From Adonisia turfae CCMR0081 (GTDB lineage Bacteria; Cyanobacteriota; Cyanobacteriia; Phormidesmidales; Phormidesmidaceae): a stretch of 38,668 bases of DNA. Each line of letters begins with the position of its first letter. Positions within the stretch are counted from its first letter, which is position 1. This document shows, piece after piece, positions 25,716 to 34,404 of the stretch. A program made the position numbers and the translations under genes. Location: the NCBI RefSeq assembly GCF_011009555.1, contig NZ_QXHD01000004.1:2497008-2535675 (forward strand). The letters are read 5' to 3'. Under the pieces are notes generated by a model that saw only the letters and a program-made list of their open reading frames with translations, had not been told where the DNA came from and did not search any database.

Positions 25716-25751
25716 AACCTCCCGTGCAGCATCCTTACTAAGGCAGCTCCT

Positions 25752-26339
25752 ATGAAGTTCTTTGAAAAGCCCGGTCCTGACGTTGCTGATCGTGTACCTC
25801 CAGGTCAGCATTTAGCTAAAGGGTTTCCTGTGTTGACCTATGGACCTACGCCAGAGGTGACCCAGGACGAGTGGCAGCTAAATCTATCGGGTTTAGTCAC
25901 CGCTAAAACCTTACGTTGGGCCGATTTAATGGCATTACCGCAGCACCAGTTCACTGCGGATTTTCACTGTGTAACGACCTGGAGCAAGCTAGATGTGACG
26001 TGGACTGGTGTCAACGTTATGGATTTATTATCGACGGTTGAGGTGGATGGGCGGGCCGCCCATGTGATGGCCCACTGCTACGGCGGTTACACTACAAATG
26101 TAGCCATGGCAGATTTTGCCCGACCTGAAAATTTCCTGGCCCATACCCTGGAAGGCCAGCCTTTACCCTCGCAGCACGGCGGACCCCTGCGATTAGTTGT
26201 CCCCCATCTTTATGCTTGGAAAAGTGCTAAGTGGCTCAGTGGTCTAGAGTTTTCTGTAGAGCCAGTGCTTGGTTTTTGGGAACGAAATGGCTATCACAAA
26301 CGAGGTGAACCTTGGGCCGAAGAGCGGTATAGCGATTAG
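25752..26339 (+). CDS. Sulfite-oxidase-like molybdopterin protein (cytoplasmic, single domain)
   Basis: 195 residues. The molybdopterin-binding core starts near residue 40 with EWQLNLSGLVTAKTLRW. The molybdenum ligand is Cys73 in DFHCVTTWSKLDVTWTGV. Other family stretches are AHCYGGYTTNV, QPLPSQHGGPLRLVVPHLYAW and a KSAKWLSGLEF near the end. The N-terminus has no signal peptide or Tat motif, so unlike MsrP it probably stays in the cytoplasm. Its small size and lack of a dimerisation domain place it in the YuiH-like group of sulfite-oxidase relatives, whose substrates are mostly unknown. The ATG is preceded by AAGGCAGCTCC. Two tandem repeat arrays lie immediately upstream. Confidence 0.88.
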   Translation: MKFFEKPGPDVADRVPPGQHLAKGFPVLTYGPTPEVTQDEWQLNLSGLVTAKTLRWADLMALPQHQFTADFHCVTTWSKLDVTWTGVNVMDLLSTVEVDGRAAHVMAHCYGGYTTNVAMADFARPENFLAHTLEGQPLPSQHGGPLRLVVPHLYAWKSAKWLSGLEFSVEPVLGFWERNGYHKRGEPWAEERYSD

Positions 26340-26473
26340 ACGGAACACAAAAGTTTCCTGATCGTCTGCTTACTTATCTGTAGTCCTGAACAGGCCTAAA
26401 CCAGGTTGTTCAGGTCAAACTTCCTGAAAATGTCAGTGCACTGTGTGATGCAAACCGGTAAATTACAGGTCGC

Positions 26474-27244
26474 ATGTCTGCGATTAATGGCCCCCAAACA
26501 AAACAATTAATTCAATCTCTGCCTCCAGAAGCTCAACAGTGGTTATTAGGGTTGCCCTGGGTACAACGCCGCTACGTGTTGTCCCTATGCCATGTGATGT
26601 GTGCGACTCCACTGGAGGAGCAGATACAGTTCTTGGATGAGTACACAGCTGATGGTGTGATTTCGCGCATCATTCACGATCGCGATACGACGCAGCGCAT
26701 TTATCATCATCTACAGCGTTTTCATATTGAGACCAAGCTGACTGAAAGTGTCCTGCGGCGCTATGTGCGTCAGTATTATGTCCACACTGCCCAGGCGCGT
26801 CATCATGAGGGTGAAGCCTACCTGGAATCTGCCATTCGGCTGATGATAGATGGCCAGGAACACAATCGCGTCCTCACCTACATCCTTGGATTTGAGCTAC
26901 TCATATTGCTGTTTAGTATGAGTTGGGAGCAGCACGAGCGGTTTTATGGGTTGCAGCCCAATCAAGAAGACTTTTTTAACCTGTATATTCGACCGGTGCA
27001 GCGAGCCCATCGCCTAAATGGTGTAATTGTGCCTAAGGATGAAAATCGCTTTTTTGCCCGTCGCGAATATTTTATCCGTATCCCTCAGCTGAAGCCTGGA
27101 CAAACGGTGGCGCTAGTGATGGCAAGCTTCTCCCCCAAACAGATTAGTCATTTGGGGGCCATTGTGATGCGTCATCAAAATGCGTTGCAATTTGACTACG
27201 AGCATATTTTTCAACAAAACTCCGATGCGGCTATTTTTGGCTAA
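26474..27244 (+). CDS. Conserved cyanobacterial protein of unknown function
   Basis: 256 residues, mainly helical, without a signal peptide. The start at 26474 follows ACAGGTCGC, a plausible ribosome site. Constrained stretches include LPWVQRRYVLSLCHVMCAT, FLDEYTADGVISRIIHDRDT, FHIETKLTESVLRRYVRQYY, YILGFELLILLFSMSWEQHE and IRPVQRAHRLNGVIVPKDE. I recognise the wording from a conserved cyanobacterial family that is sometimes annotated as a cobyrinic-acid synthase, but I see no ATP- or cofactor-binding motif supporting that. The gene is convergent with a small protein gene 28 bases away. Confidence 0.7.
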   Translation: MSAINGPQTKQLIQSLPPEAQQWLLGLPWVQRRYVLSLCHVMCATPLEEQIQFLDEYTADGVISRIIHDRDTTQRIYHHLQRFHIETKLTESVLRRYVRQYYVHTAQARHHEGEAYLESAIRLMIDGQEHNRVLTYILGFELLILLFSMSWEQHERFYGLQPNQEDFFNLYIRPVQRAHRLNGVIVPKDENRFFARREYFIRIPQLKPGQTVALVMASFSPKQISHLGAIVMRHQNALQFDYEHIFQQNSDAAIFG

Positions 27245-27271
27245 CGCCTATGCCAATATTCCACAGAGTTT

Positions 27272-27523
27272 CTATTCCACAATACGTATGCCCCCTGCTT
27301 GAATGGCATCGAATAGGCGATTAATTTGACGGCGTTCTTGCTCATCGACGGTGCCATCGGCCAAGACCATTTTTGAAAGGGATTGATATTGGGTGTAGGT
27401 AATACGCTTGGCCCTGATGAGTTGATCAACTAGCTGAACGACATTATTTTCATCCGTTTCAGCGTTTTCTTGCTGTTCATTACTGTCTGCAGGGTTCATT
27501 GCCTTGTCAGAAGGTTCGTTCAT
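27272..27523 (-). CDS. Small conserved cyanobacterial protein
   Basis: 83 residues from the ATG at 27523; the frame runs on to 27574 but the upstream part looks noncoding. The first 35 residues are acidic and low-complexity (NPADSNEQQENAETDENN). The C-terminal 50 residues are compact: VVQLVDQLIRAKRITYTQYQ, SLSKMVLADGTVDEQERRQI, NRLFDAIQAGGIRIVE. The ADGTVDExERxxINRxFDAI pattern resembles an EF-hand-like or TerB-like helical pair, and I recognise this C-terminus from cyanobacterial hypothetical proteins. No function is known to me. It lies downstream of the DNA ligase remnant on the same strand. Confidence 0.65.
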   Translation of the reverse strand: MNEPSDKAMNPADSNEQQENAETDENNVVQLVDQLIRAKRITYTQYQSLSKMVLADGTVDEQERRQINRLFDAIQAGGIRIVE

Positions 27524-27589
27524 AGCTTTAAGATATGAGCGTTTGCCAAGAATCGATGTCTTAAATATTGGCATCCTACCGGAAAGCCT

Positions 27590-27840
27590 TTACTGATTGG
27601 CGGAATGACCCAATCTGAAACAAATGCTATCGAGTAGCAAACTATAAATTAGCTTCTCTTGTTCTGCAATGGGTTTATCATGCTGCCAGCGTAAAATACG
27701 AGGAAATCGGACAGAAATCCCTGATTTGTGTCGCTTAGACTGGGCGATTCCCTCAAAACCAATTTCAAATTAATCCTTCGGCCCGATGCTCACGGGATGT
27801 CTCTCTGAGAGTTTGAAGCTGCTCAAATCCAAATGCACTT
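27590..27840 (-). pseudogene. Remnant of an ATP-dependent DNA ligase, frameshifted and internally deleted
   Basis: On the - strand, one frame reads FGFEQLQTLRETSREHRAEG, matching the part of an ATP-dependent ligase just before its conserved EGLMLK motif. It hits a stop soon after. A second frame, one base off, continues with [20 protein letters not shown] and [20 protein letters not shown], which is the conserved C-terminal end of the OB-fold domain of the same enzymes, and ends at a TAA at 27590-27592. The roughly 150 or more residues that should lie between these two pieces are missing, and the N-terminal adenylation part is gone. It is a decayed gene. Confidence 0.75.
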
Positions 27841-27939
27841 TATAAAGTCTGGATAAAACCTTAAGAAATAATTAATATTTCATACTATTCTCAATATAAC
27901 CAGTCTGCATGTTGCGGCATATCAGCTTCAATCAACTTT

Positions 27940-28569
27940 ATGGAAAATAATATTGAACACAATGGGGCGACTCATTCTTCCCATGGCTCAAACGGTCGTA
28001 TGGCACGAGGAGGGGATCTTAAGCTGTCGCCCATAGATGGCACATTGTTTGCTCCCTATACGGGCAATCATGTTGCTGCTAGTTGCGATCGCATGGCCGT
28101 CTTAATTGACGGCGCAAACTTATTTTATTCCGCCTCTTATCTGGGGATTGAAGTTGACTACGTTCGGTTGCTCAATGCGCTAGTGGGCAAGCGGCAGTTG
28201 CTGCGATCTTACTTCTATACCGGTGTAGACCCTAAAAATGAAAAGCAGCGTGGCTTCTTATTATGGCTTAACCGCAATGGGTATCGAGTCATTAGTAAAG
28301 ATTTAGCCCAGGTCGCTGATGGCTCCCGTCGAGCCAATCTACATGTGGAAATGGCGGTGGATATGCTACGTCTGGCTGACAGTTGCGACACCATCACCTT
28401 ATTGAGCGGTGATGGTCATTTAACCTATGCGGTAGATGCCCTGAGCTATCGTGGTGTGCGGGTAGAGTTGGTGAGCCTACAATCGATGACGAGCGATACC
28501 TTAATTGATCTGGCTGACCACTACACAGATTTGGCAGAGCTACAAGAGTATATCTGTAAGCTGTCCTAA
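27940..28569 (+). CDS. LabA-like NYN domain protein with altered acidic residues
   Basis: 209 residues. A Ser/Gly-rich N-terminal tail of about 48 residues precedes an NYN domain (about 50-200): MAVLIDGANLFYSASYLGIE, LRSYFYTGVDPKNEKQRGFL, NGYRVISKDLAQVADGSRRA, then DTITLLSGDGHLTYAVDALS and YRGVRVELVSL. The NYN domain is a PIN-like RNase fold. LabA-type members in cyanobacteria take part in circadian repression of gene expression. The first Asp (DGAN) is present. Two positions usually Asp are His here: NLHVE (family usually NLDVE) and SGDGHL (usually SGDGDL). The ATG at 27940 fits the family N-terminus. No kai genes are nearby. Confidence 0.85.
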   Translation: MENNIEHNGATHSSHGSNGRMARGGDLKLSPIDGTLFAPYTGNHVAASCDRMAVLIDGANLFYSASYLGIEVDYVRLLNALVGKRQLLRSYFYTGVDPKNEKQRGFLLWLNRNGYRVISKDLAQVADGSRRANLHVEMAVDMLRLADSCDTITLLSGDGHLTYAVDALSYRGVRVELVSLQSMTSDTLIDLADHYTDLAELQEYICKLS

Positions 28570-28694
28570 CTATAGATTGGTCCCCATAGTTCACACCATC
28601 AGTGATTGCTGACAGCGTATCTTGTCGGGGATTTGCCTTGTGCAAGCTCCCATGTGTTAGGGGCGATCAACCAGGGTTTCCACATTATAGATTC

Positions 28695-28734
28695 ATTAAA
28701 AAACCAGCCGATCTAGACTCAGATCGACTGGTTT
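28695..28734 (-). terminator. Intrinsic terminator of the exported protein gene
   Basis: On the - strand, AAACCAGTCGATCT pairs with AGATCGGCTGGTTT across a 6-base loop (one G-U pair in RNA), followed by six T. The stem has a mismatch only if read on the + strand, so it acts on the - strand gene that ends at 28761. Confidence 0.85.
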
Positions 28735-28760
28735 GCCTGATTCTGTAGAAGTTTGCTTAA

Positions 28761-29240
28761 TTATTTCCGAAAGCGTCGCCAAAGACCTAAGGTAACTAGC
28801 GTTCCCAACGATAGGGCCCAGCCAATATAAGAGGTACCGCCGTAGTGGATATCGGTGTCACCGATATCGCTAATCAGTTCTGTGGTCACGCCAGTTTCAT
28901 TGACGGGGACTGTCAAAATATCGCCGTGACCCTGCTGACGGATGATCACTTCCCAGTCACCTGTGAGGGTTTGGTCAGGGCTAAAGCTAAACCGACCTTC
29001 CTGGTCAGTAACGCCCTGGGTCCAGGGTTTGATCGGATTATTGGGAGAATACACGTTCACCTTAGCGCCCTTAAGTGGCGCACCGTTGCTAAAGGTGCTC
29101 TGCATTCTTAAAACCTGCTGGGATTGCTCGTTCGAAAACTGGTCAAGAAAGTAGTTAGTCTCAACCATATGGGCCGAAGCCTTGCCTGCGACTGTAAGCA
29201 GTCCGAATACGATGAACGGTGTTAGTTTTCGAAGAGTCAT
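28761..29240 (-). CDS. Exported carboxypeptidase-regulatory-like domain protein, C-terminal anchor
   Basis: 159 residues. A signal peptide (TPFIVFGLLTVAGKASA) is followed by the mature start HMVETNYF. The next 85 residues form a beta-sandwich of the carboxypeptidase-regulatory/CopC-like kind: LRMQSTFSNGAPLKGAKVNV, YSPNNPIKPWTQGVTDQEGR, FSFSPDQTLTGDWEVIIRQQ, then GHGDILTVPVNE. The C-terminus has one membrane helix (YIGWALSLGTLVTLGLWRRF). The ending and the exposed N-terminal His recall nickel- or cobalt-uptake accessory proteins (NikK-like), but no transporter genes are present here. A periplasmic, membrane-anchored role is likely; the ligand is not known. AGGATG at the start gives a ribosome site close to the ATG at 29240. 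Confidence 0.75.
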   Translation of the reverse strand: MTLRKLTPFIVFGLLTVAGKASAHMVETNYFLDQFSNEQSQQVLRMQSTFSNGAPLKGAKVNVYSPNNPIKPWTQGVTDQEGRFSFSPDQTLTGDWEVIIRQQGHGDILTVPVNETGVTTELISDIGDTDIHYGGTSYIGWALSLGTLVTLGLWRRFRK

Positions 29241-29421
29241 CCTAAAATCCCTCTAAATCTGATGCCAATGCTGACGGCACAATTTAACAGCGTTTTCCAA
29301 TGGAACATCCCAATGCTACCCCTTTAAATTCAAAATGCGCAGTTAATTTTATGAGGAGTGATTGATAGATATTGTTGACGAGCAATTATTGTTGATGGGC
29401 AATGCATGTCTATCCTAGAGC

Positions 29422-31218
29422 CTAAGGACGAATAAGACTCCGTTCCACATTACGACGATACAGGGCAATAGCCTTGGCTTGCTGGATAGGCATATAGGTC
29501 AGCATAGTGCCGATGGCAATCACGTTAGCAATTAATCCGAACGTAATCCAAGGACCGCTAAGGGCCAGACCCTGGATCAGACCTAGGCTGGTGCCCAATA
29601 ACCCGGTTAGTAAGGTTAACCCAAGGGAAAATTTGGGTTGAAAGCCCCGTTGCCAAAAACGGTCGATGGTTAGACCATCGATCACCCCAATGACACTGCC
29701 GCTGATGATGCCAAGACCCACAGTGATAGCGGAGGTAACGTAGTCGGTAGCGGTGATGTCTAGCAATAGACATAGCGGTGCCACCAAGGCGACCGCGATG
29801 GCTCCTGCGATTGTAATAATGCGAGCTGCTGGGGATTTAAGACTGACTTCATGTAGCAGCCAACCACCGATTTGCATCCCCAGGCTATTGCCGAAGAGTG
29901 CCAGTAGTATCAGTACGTTTCTAATGCCCGATGTAATCACTTCATACTCTGGGGCCAGTGCCGCTAAAACCCAAACCGTTACCCAACAGGTTGCTAATAA
30001 AACTAGCAGTGATGGATAGGGTGATCCTTGGGGCTTCAGTAGCGGCATGGGGGCCGTTTGCACATTTAAATTAAGGGAATAAATTGCTTCTTGGGCATTG
30101 CTTCTCAGTAATAGATTGCGCTGATAGGTTTGCCCCGACATTAACTGACTCGTATCAATCTGAAGCTGAGTTGTGATGTCATTGCCATGGAACTCAGTTG
30201 GGGAGAATTGAATCCAGCTATGGTAAGCGTTATCAAAATTGGGGTCACTGCTGTGGGGTGCAACCTGCCAATGCCCCGTTAAGGTGGTTTCGGGGACAGA
30301 ATTGTTTAATGTGATTGCCGTTGTTAATAGCTCTCCCCGGTCTGTGGCGACCAGGTTGATAGTGGATTGGCTAAACTTTGCCTGGGGTTGGCGTAGACCA
30401 TGTTCTGGGATATTGTCCAGGGCGTCACTGGCGTTTTCGAAGCGATCGCTCAGACGCGGCTGGACCATTTTTTCGAGCCACGTTATCCATTGGGGGCTTA
30501 AATAGGCTTTGAACTGACTAAAATCAACCTGGTAAGTGACATCGACTAATTTCCCTACGTGATGGGCGGGTGTGTTGGTCAGCAGACAGATCAGGGTCAT
30601 TCCTAACCCATACAGATCTGAGGCTTCGGTAAGCTGCCGGTTAAAAATTTGCTCCGGCGGCATGAATCCTAGCGTTCCTTTAACAACGCTGCTCATGCCA
30701 ACTTCACCATCACCAATGCGCGCAAAGCCAAAATCTACGAGGTAGACCTTTAAGTTATCGCTGACCAGAATGTTTGCAGGCTTAAAATCGCGATGGATAA
30801 TGGGTGGGATTCGACTTTGTAAATAGGCCAGAATTTCTAAACAGGAGACGGCGATTTGACGAATTGCGTCGGGGCTAAAACTACGGGGCTCCGCTAAGCT
30901 TTTGGCATGTTTATACTCTTGCACCATGCAAAAGCCTTCTTCGGCTTTAAATGCTCCCAGATACCTGGGAATGCCTGGATGTTTGAGGCTTTTGAGAACT
31001 TGCCCTTCCTGGAGTAGTGCGTCATACCCTTGCCAATCAGAAGACTTAGCAAATTGAAATTGTTTAATAACTACTCGCCGTTTAGTTTTTAGATGAGTAG
31101 CTGAATAGGTAACTCGTCCCCCAGCTCGATTGACACCCAGCTCAGACTCAAGTTGAAAACCATATTTATGAAAATCAGGTAGGTCAGATGCTAGAGATGA
31201 ACCTGTAAGGCTTGTCAT
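29422..31218 (-). CDS. Membrane-bound serine/threonine protein kinase
   Basis: 598 residues. The N-terminal kinase domain (about 15-275) has the invariant Lys in RRVVIKQFQF, the catalytic loop IHRDFKPANILVSDN, the metal-binding DFGFARIG, and GTLGFMPPEQ in place of the usual APE. All catalytic residues are in place. A beta-rich central region (about 285-390: STINLVATDRGELLT, TLTGHWQVAPHSSD) follows and then about six hydrophobic segments to the C-terminus. This layout (kinase N-terminal and cytoplasmic, multi-TM C-terminal) is common among cyanobacterial Ser/Thr kinases. It phosphorylates unknown substrates; a PP2C-type phosphatase is not in the window. An 11-base inverted repeat lies upstream. 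Confidence 0.92.
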   Translation of the reverse strand: MTSLTGSSLASDLPDFHKYGFQLESELGVNRAGGRVTYSATHLKTKRRVVIKQFQFAKSSDWQGYDALLQEGQVLKSLKHPGIPRYLGAFKAEEGFCMVQEYKHAKSLAEPRSFSPDAIRQIAVSCLEILAYLQSRIPPIIHRDFKPANILVSDNLKVYLVDFGFARIGDGEVGMSSVVKGTLGFMPPEQIFNRQLTEASDLYGLGMTLICLLTNTPAHHVGKLVDVTYQVDFSQFKAYLSPQWITWLEKMVQPRLSDRFENASDALDNIPEHGLRQPQAKFSQSTINLVATDRGELLTTAITLNNSVPETTLTGHWQVAPHSSDPNFDNAYHSWIQFSPTEFHGNDITTQLQIDTSQLMSGQTYQRNLLLRSNAQEAIYSLNLNVQTAPMPLLKPQGSPYPSLLVLLATCWVTVWVLAALAPEYEVITSGIRNVLILLALFGNSLGMQIGGWLLHEVSLKSPAARIITIAGAIAVALVAPLCLLLDITATDYVTSAITVGLGIISGSVIGVIDGLTIDRFWQRGFQPKFSLGLTLLTGLLGTSLGLIQGLALSGPWITFGLIANVIAIGTMLTYMPIQQAKAIALYRRNVERSLIRP

Positions 31219-31332
31219 TCTTACAATATGGGTAAGTATATCTCTTATCCAATAGCGTACAATGCTGCCTTAATCTAGAAAAAATGAAGCGTCTTTAAAG
31301 TGAAAACATCCGCCGTGTGAATAGTGTGTTGA

Positions 31333-31380
31333 TATTTCCTAGCCCATGGCGTGTTGATACCGAGTATGCGCTAGGAAATA
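31333..31380. promoter_or_regulatory. 11-base inverted repeat with 26-base spacer, upstream of the kinase gene
   Basis: The arms TATTTCCTAGC (31333-31343) and GCTAGGAAATA (31370-31380) are perfect complements. A GTGTTGATA direct repeat flanks the left arm and lies between the arms. It is about 115 bases before the ATG of the kinase gene. It could be an operator or a cruciform; no protein is implied. Confidence 0.5.
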
Positions 31381-31454
31381 CGTAATTAAGCCAGTATTGT
31401 TTTGCATGGCTGACTTAGAGACTGATCAACCACTGATCAACCATGGTTCTACTG

Positions 31455-32798
31455 TTATTCCCCTGTGATCGATAATTCATCAATCCATACATGAGGAGCA
31501 ACACCACTAGGCGTCACTTTTTCGTCGGGGGAGACATAGATGATGGATTGCAGTAGCTGACGAAAATCTCCAGCAACCGTTGCAGATTCAATACTTGTGC
31601 GTTTGCCTTTTTGGATGAGCCAACCGTCAAAGGGCAGTGAGAAAGAGCCCTGCAGTGCATTGACCCCGGCGTGAAGTGCCTGTAAGTCGTCAATTAGAAC
31701 GATATTATCATCAGCATCTTCCAGACTATAATTTTGTTTTGCTGGTTGTCCCTGGGTAATATGGAGAAAATTACTGCCGACGCTGACTTTGGCACCGATG
31801 CTAGCGTGACCTGTGGGTTGAGCCCCCATGCGTTTGGCGGTACCTGCACTATGTAGAAAGTTAGTCAGCACACCATTTTCAATAATGGGCAGTCGTCGAG
31901 TGGGGGTGCCTTCCCCATCAAAGGTTTCGGAACTAATATTGCCTGGATGCAGGGCGTCATCGTAAACCGATAGCAGCGGTGATGCAATGGTGGTATTGAG
32001 ACTCTCGGCAGTGGAGAGACTACGTTTGTCGAGAACACTCTGAGCGTTATAAAGGTTGCCAAAAGCCCGAATTAGGCTTAAGAATGCATCGGGTGAAAAG
32101 ACAACGCGATATTTGCCTGACTGAATTTTCTCATAGTCTAAGTGGCTAAGGGTTTTATCTGTTGCTTCCTTGAGACAACCGTCGATATCAAGAGAGTTGG
32201 GACCTACACCCACCCGCATGGCATGACCAGACCGGGGTTTGCGGCCTTCTTGTTCTGTTTTGGTGTACAGATAAACGGAAGCGAAGGTGCGTTCAGCACT
32301 ACGTTGGGCACCGTCGCTGTTCACATAGAAGTTTTCGCTTGTGTTTTGGGCGATGCCGTTATACGGGACACTTGCGATCGCATCATGGGCATTCAATAAT
32401 GCCTGTTCAGCGGTCACCAGCCGATCAATCAGTGTTCCCACTGGAGCCGGATCAGCTAGGATAATCTCCACCTCTGGTAATGGAGCCGTAGCTTCAGGAC
32501 TAAAATCAGGAATATTTTCAGTGGCCCCAAAGGCGCTGGCTTCAGCCGCTGTTTTTAAGGCTAGTTCTAAACCCCGTTCATCCACATCGGTGGTGGAGGT
32601 AACCCCCAACCGGCCCTGGTCGTTCCACACACGTACGGTAACGCTGGCCCGATTTGATGCTTTAACTTGTTTAGGTTCGCCCTTATCCACCTGCACACTG
32701 GTGCTATCGGTGGTAGCACCGTAGATATCGTACTTGGTGATGCCGAGACGCTGGGCAATGGCTTGGGCGTTAGAAGAAATTTCGATGACTTTGGACAT
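31455..32798 (-). CDS. pmbA: TldE/PmbA-type metalloprotease regulatory subunit
   Basis: 447 residues of the TldD/PmbA family: the N-terminal domain (about 1-180: DSTSVQVDKGEPKQVKASNR, VRVWNDQGRLGVTSTTD) is followed by the C-terminal beta domain (about 200-447: YRVVFSPDAFLSLIRAFGN, SVYDDALHPGNISSETFDGE, and a final WLIQKGKRTSIES). The zinc motif HExxxH of TldD is missing, as expected for the E subunit. TldD and TldE form a complex that degrades unfolded peptides and matures some ribosomally made peptides. It lies 127 bases after tldD on the same strand, so they form an operon. ATG start at 32798. Confidence 0.92.
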   Translation of the reverse strand: MSKVIEISSNAQAIAQRLGITKYDIYGATTDSTSVQVDKGEPKQVKASNRASVTVRVWNDQGRLGVTSTTDVDERGLELALKTAAEASAFGATENIPDFSPEATAPLPEVEIILADPAPVGTLIDRLVTAEQALLNAHDAIASVPYNGIAQNTSENFYVNSDGAQRSAERTFASVYLYTKTEQEGRKPRSGHAMRVGVGPNSLDIDGCLKEATDKTLSHLDYEKIQSGKYRVVFSPDAFLSLIRAFGNLYNAQSVLDKRSLSTAESLNTTIASPLLSVYDDALHPGNISSETFDGEGTPTRRLPIIENGVLTNFLHSAGTAKRMGAQPTGHASIGAKVSVGSNFLHITQGQPAKQNYSLEDADDNIVLIDDLQALHAGVNALQGSFSLPFDGWLIQKGKRTSIESATVAGDFRQLLQSIIYVSPDEKVTPSGVAPHVWIDELSITGE

Positions 32799-32925
32799 GG
32801 GTTAACAATAACAGCGAGATATTTGAAGAGAATGTCATTGCGTGGGGAGGGGGGCATTGCCCATCCTCCGGGGATATCGGGGGTTTGGCCGGTGGCAATG
32901 CCTACCCTACTGGCTGGTTTGTGGT

Positions 32926-34404
32926 TTACCGGCCACCGACTGTGATGCTGTCCACCTTCAGGTGAGGCTGACCAACGGTCACATAAACGCTGCCGCTGAT
33001 GGAGCCACAGAAACCAGGGGCTAAGCTCAAATCCTGGGAGCACATGGAAATCTTTTGCATAATGTCCACGGCTTCACCAATCAAGGTGGCACCCTTAAGG
33101 GGCCGAGTGACTTTGCCATTCTCAATTAAATAGGCTTCATCCACTGCAAAGTTAAACTGACCGGTGGCACCAACGCTACCGCCACCCATTTTCTTGCAAT
33201 AGATGCCCCTGTCTACTGATGCAAATAGGTCATCCAGACTGTAGTCACCGGTATCAATAAAGGTGTTACGCATCCGAGATGCTGCGGAGAACGTATAGTT
33301 CTGACGACGACCACTGCCAGTGCGGGGGTGGCCAGTGCGCATAGCCCCTGCCCGATCAGACAGGAAGTTCTTAAGGACACCATTTTCAATCAACAGGGTG
33401 CGCTGGGCAGGCATGCCCTCATCATCCATATCGATGGTGCCAAAGGACTCGCTAGAACGACCTTCATCCCAGGCGGTTAGATTTTCGTGGGCAATCTTTT
33501 CGCCCTTCTTATCAATGAAAGGTGTGGTGCCCCGCTCGATTTGCGTAGTCTCTAGCAGGTGGCCACAGGCTTCGTGGAAGATCACACCGCCAAAGTGGTT
33601 GGCCATGATAATGGGATAGCTACCCGATTCCACATAGTCGGCATAGAGCATTTTGCCTGCGGACTCGGCCAGTTCTTCGGCAGTGGTGCCATAGTCCCAC
33701 GCGGTTAGAAAGCTGGGGTCGCTGGTGTTGCCCAAACGCTGACCAATGGAGGAGCGATGGTCACCGTCGGCGCAGAGGACGTTGGCCCCCACCGACTGAG
33801 TCAGGCGGATATCACGGGCAAAGGTGCCGTCGCTACTGGCCACCAAGACCTCTTGCCAATCTCTAAAGTAGGCTGTGCGTCTTGCCTGGAGGTGCTTGGC
33901 CACCTTTTCTACCGAGGCGTTGGCCCCCAGTAATACATCGCCCATGACCTGCATTGAGCTACAGTTAGCTAGCCAATTTTCCTTGGTGGCAGCATAGTCG
34001 CGGAACATTTCCAGGGTGACTTCTGGCACATAGGCGGAGTTCGCGGGTAGCAATAGCCCCATAATGGATAGCCCTTTTTCAAGGGCAGCTTTGAGGCCGT
34101 GGAAGCTGACATCATTAGTGCTGACGTAGCAGTCGGCTTTGCCTTTGAAAACCCGTACCCCTGCACCGGTGGTTAGACTGGGGGAAATGCTTGTGATAGC
34201 ATCATCTTCGGCCAGGCAGCTAATGTAGTTGCGCCGCTCTAGAAAAAATTCAATGAAATCGGCTCCAGCCGCCCGACCCAGGCCCAGTAGTGTCGACAGG
34301 GGAGCAGCCCAAGAGGCATCAAATCGATCAGTGGCAGCCTGGTAGGTTTGATTAGGAATTTCCTGCAGGCGTAGGGATGACAGTGGCGGAGCAGCAAGAG
34401 TCAT
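32926..34404 (-). CDS. tldD: TldD-type metalloprotease catalytic subunit
   Basis: 492 residues, normal for TldD. The zinc-binding motif HEACGH (His277, Glu278, His282) is intact in [11 protein letters not shown], with the metal and peptide-binding region ending in [18 protein letters not shown]. The C-terminal [21 protein letters not shown] is typical. It cleaves unstructured peptides in a channel formed with the PmbA/TldE subunit encoded downstream. A cyanobacterial role is not well defined; in other bacteria the pair matures microcin B17 and degrades CcdA. ATG start at 34404. It is divergent from the cyclase gene, with about 265 bases between. Confidence 0.94.
   Translation of the reverse strand: MTLAAPPLSSLRLQEIPNQTYQAATDRFDASWAAPLSTLLGLGRAAGADFIEFFLERRNYISCLAEDDAITSISPSLTTGAGVRVFKGKADCYVSTNDVSFHGLKAALEKGLSIMGLLLPANSAYVPEVTLEMFRDYAATKENWLANCSSMQVMGDVLLGANASVEKVAKHLQARRTAYFRDWQEVLVASSDGTFARDIRLTQSVGANVLCADGDHRSSIGQRLGNTSDPSFLTAWDYGTTAEELAESAGKMLYADYVESGSYPIIMANHFGGVIFHEACGHLLETTQIERGTTPFIDKKGEKIAHENLTAWDEGRSSESFGTIDMDDEGMPAQRTLLIENGVLKNFLSDRAGAMRTGHPRTGSGRRQNYTFSAASRMRNTFIDTGDYSLDDLFASVDRGIYCKKMGGGSVGATGQFNFAVDEAYLIENGKVTRPLKGATLIGEAVDIMQKISMCSQDLSLAPGFCGSISGSVYVTVGQPHLKVDSITVGGR

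Larger units (their letters stand above)
25319..25751. other. Upstream region of the linker gene and of the molybdoenzyme gene, with two tandem repeat arrays
   Basis: About 430 bases between divergent genes. The left part must hold the linker promoter; a TTGAAG box near 25430-25436 on the - strand and the twice-occurring AAACGGT close to the start are visible but not tested. The right part holds the two tandem repeat arrays listed separately. A GAGCTATGCA at 25414-25423 is inverted relative to TGCATAGCTC inside the second array. Confidence 0.45.

Noticed and set aside
26474..27244. Cobyrinic acid synthase annotation that I recall for this family
   Set aside because: No ATP-binding or amidotransferase motif is visible, so the name is not supported by the sequence.
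28566..28590. Possible hairpin AACTAT / ATAGTT after the LabA-like gene
   Set aside because: Stem of six weak pairs with no T-run.
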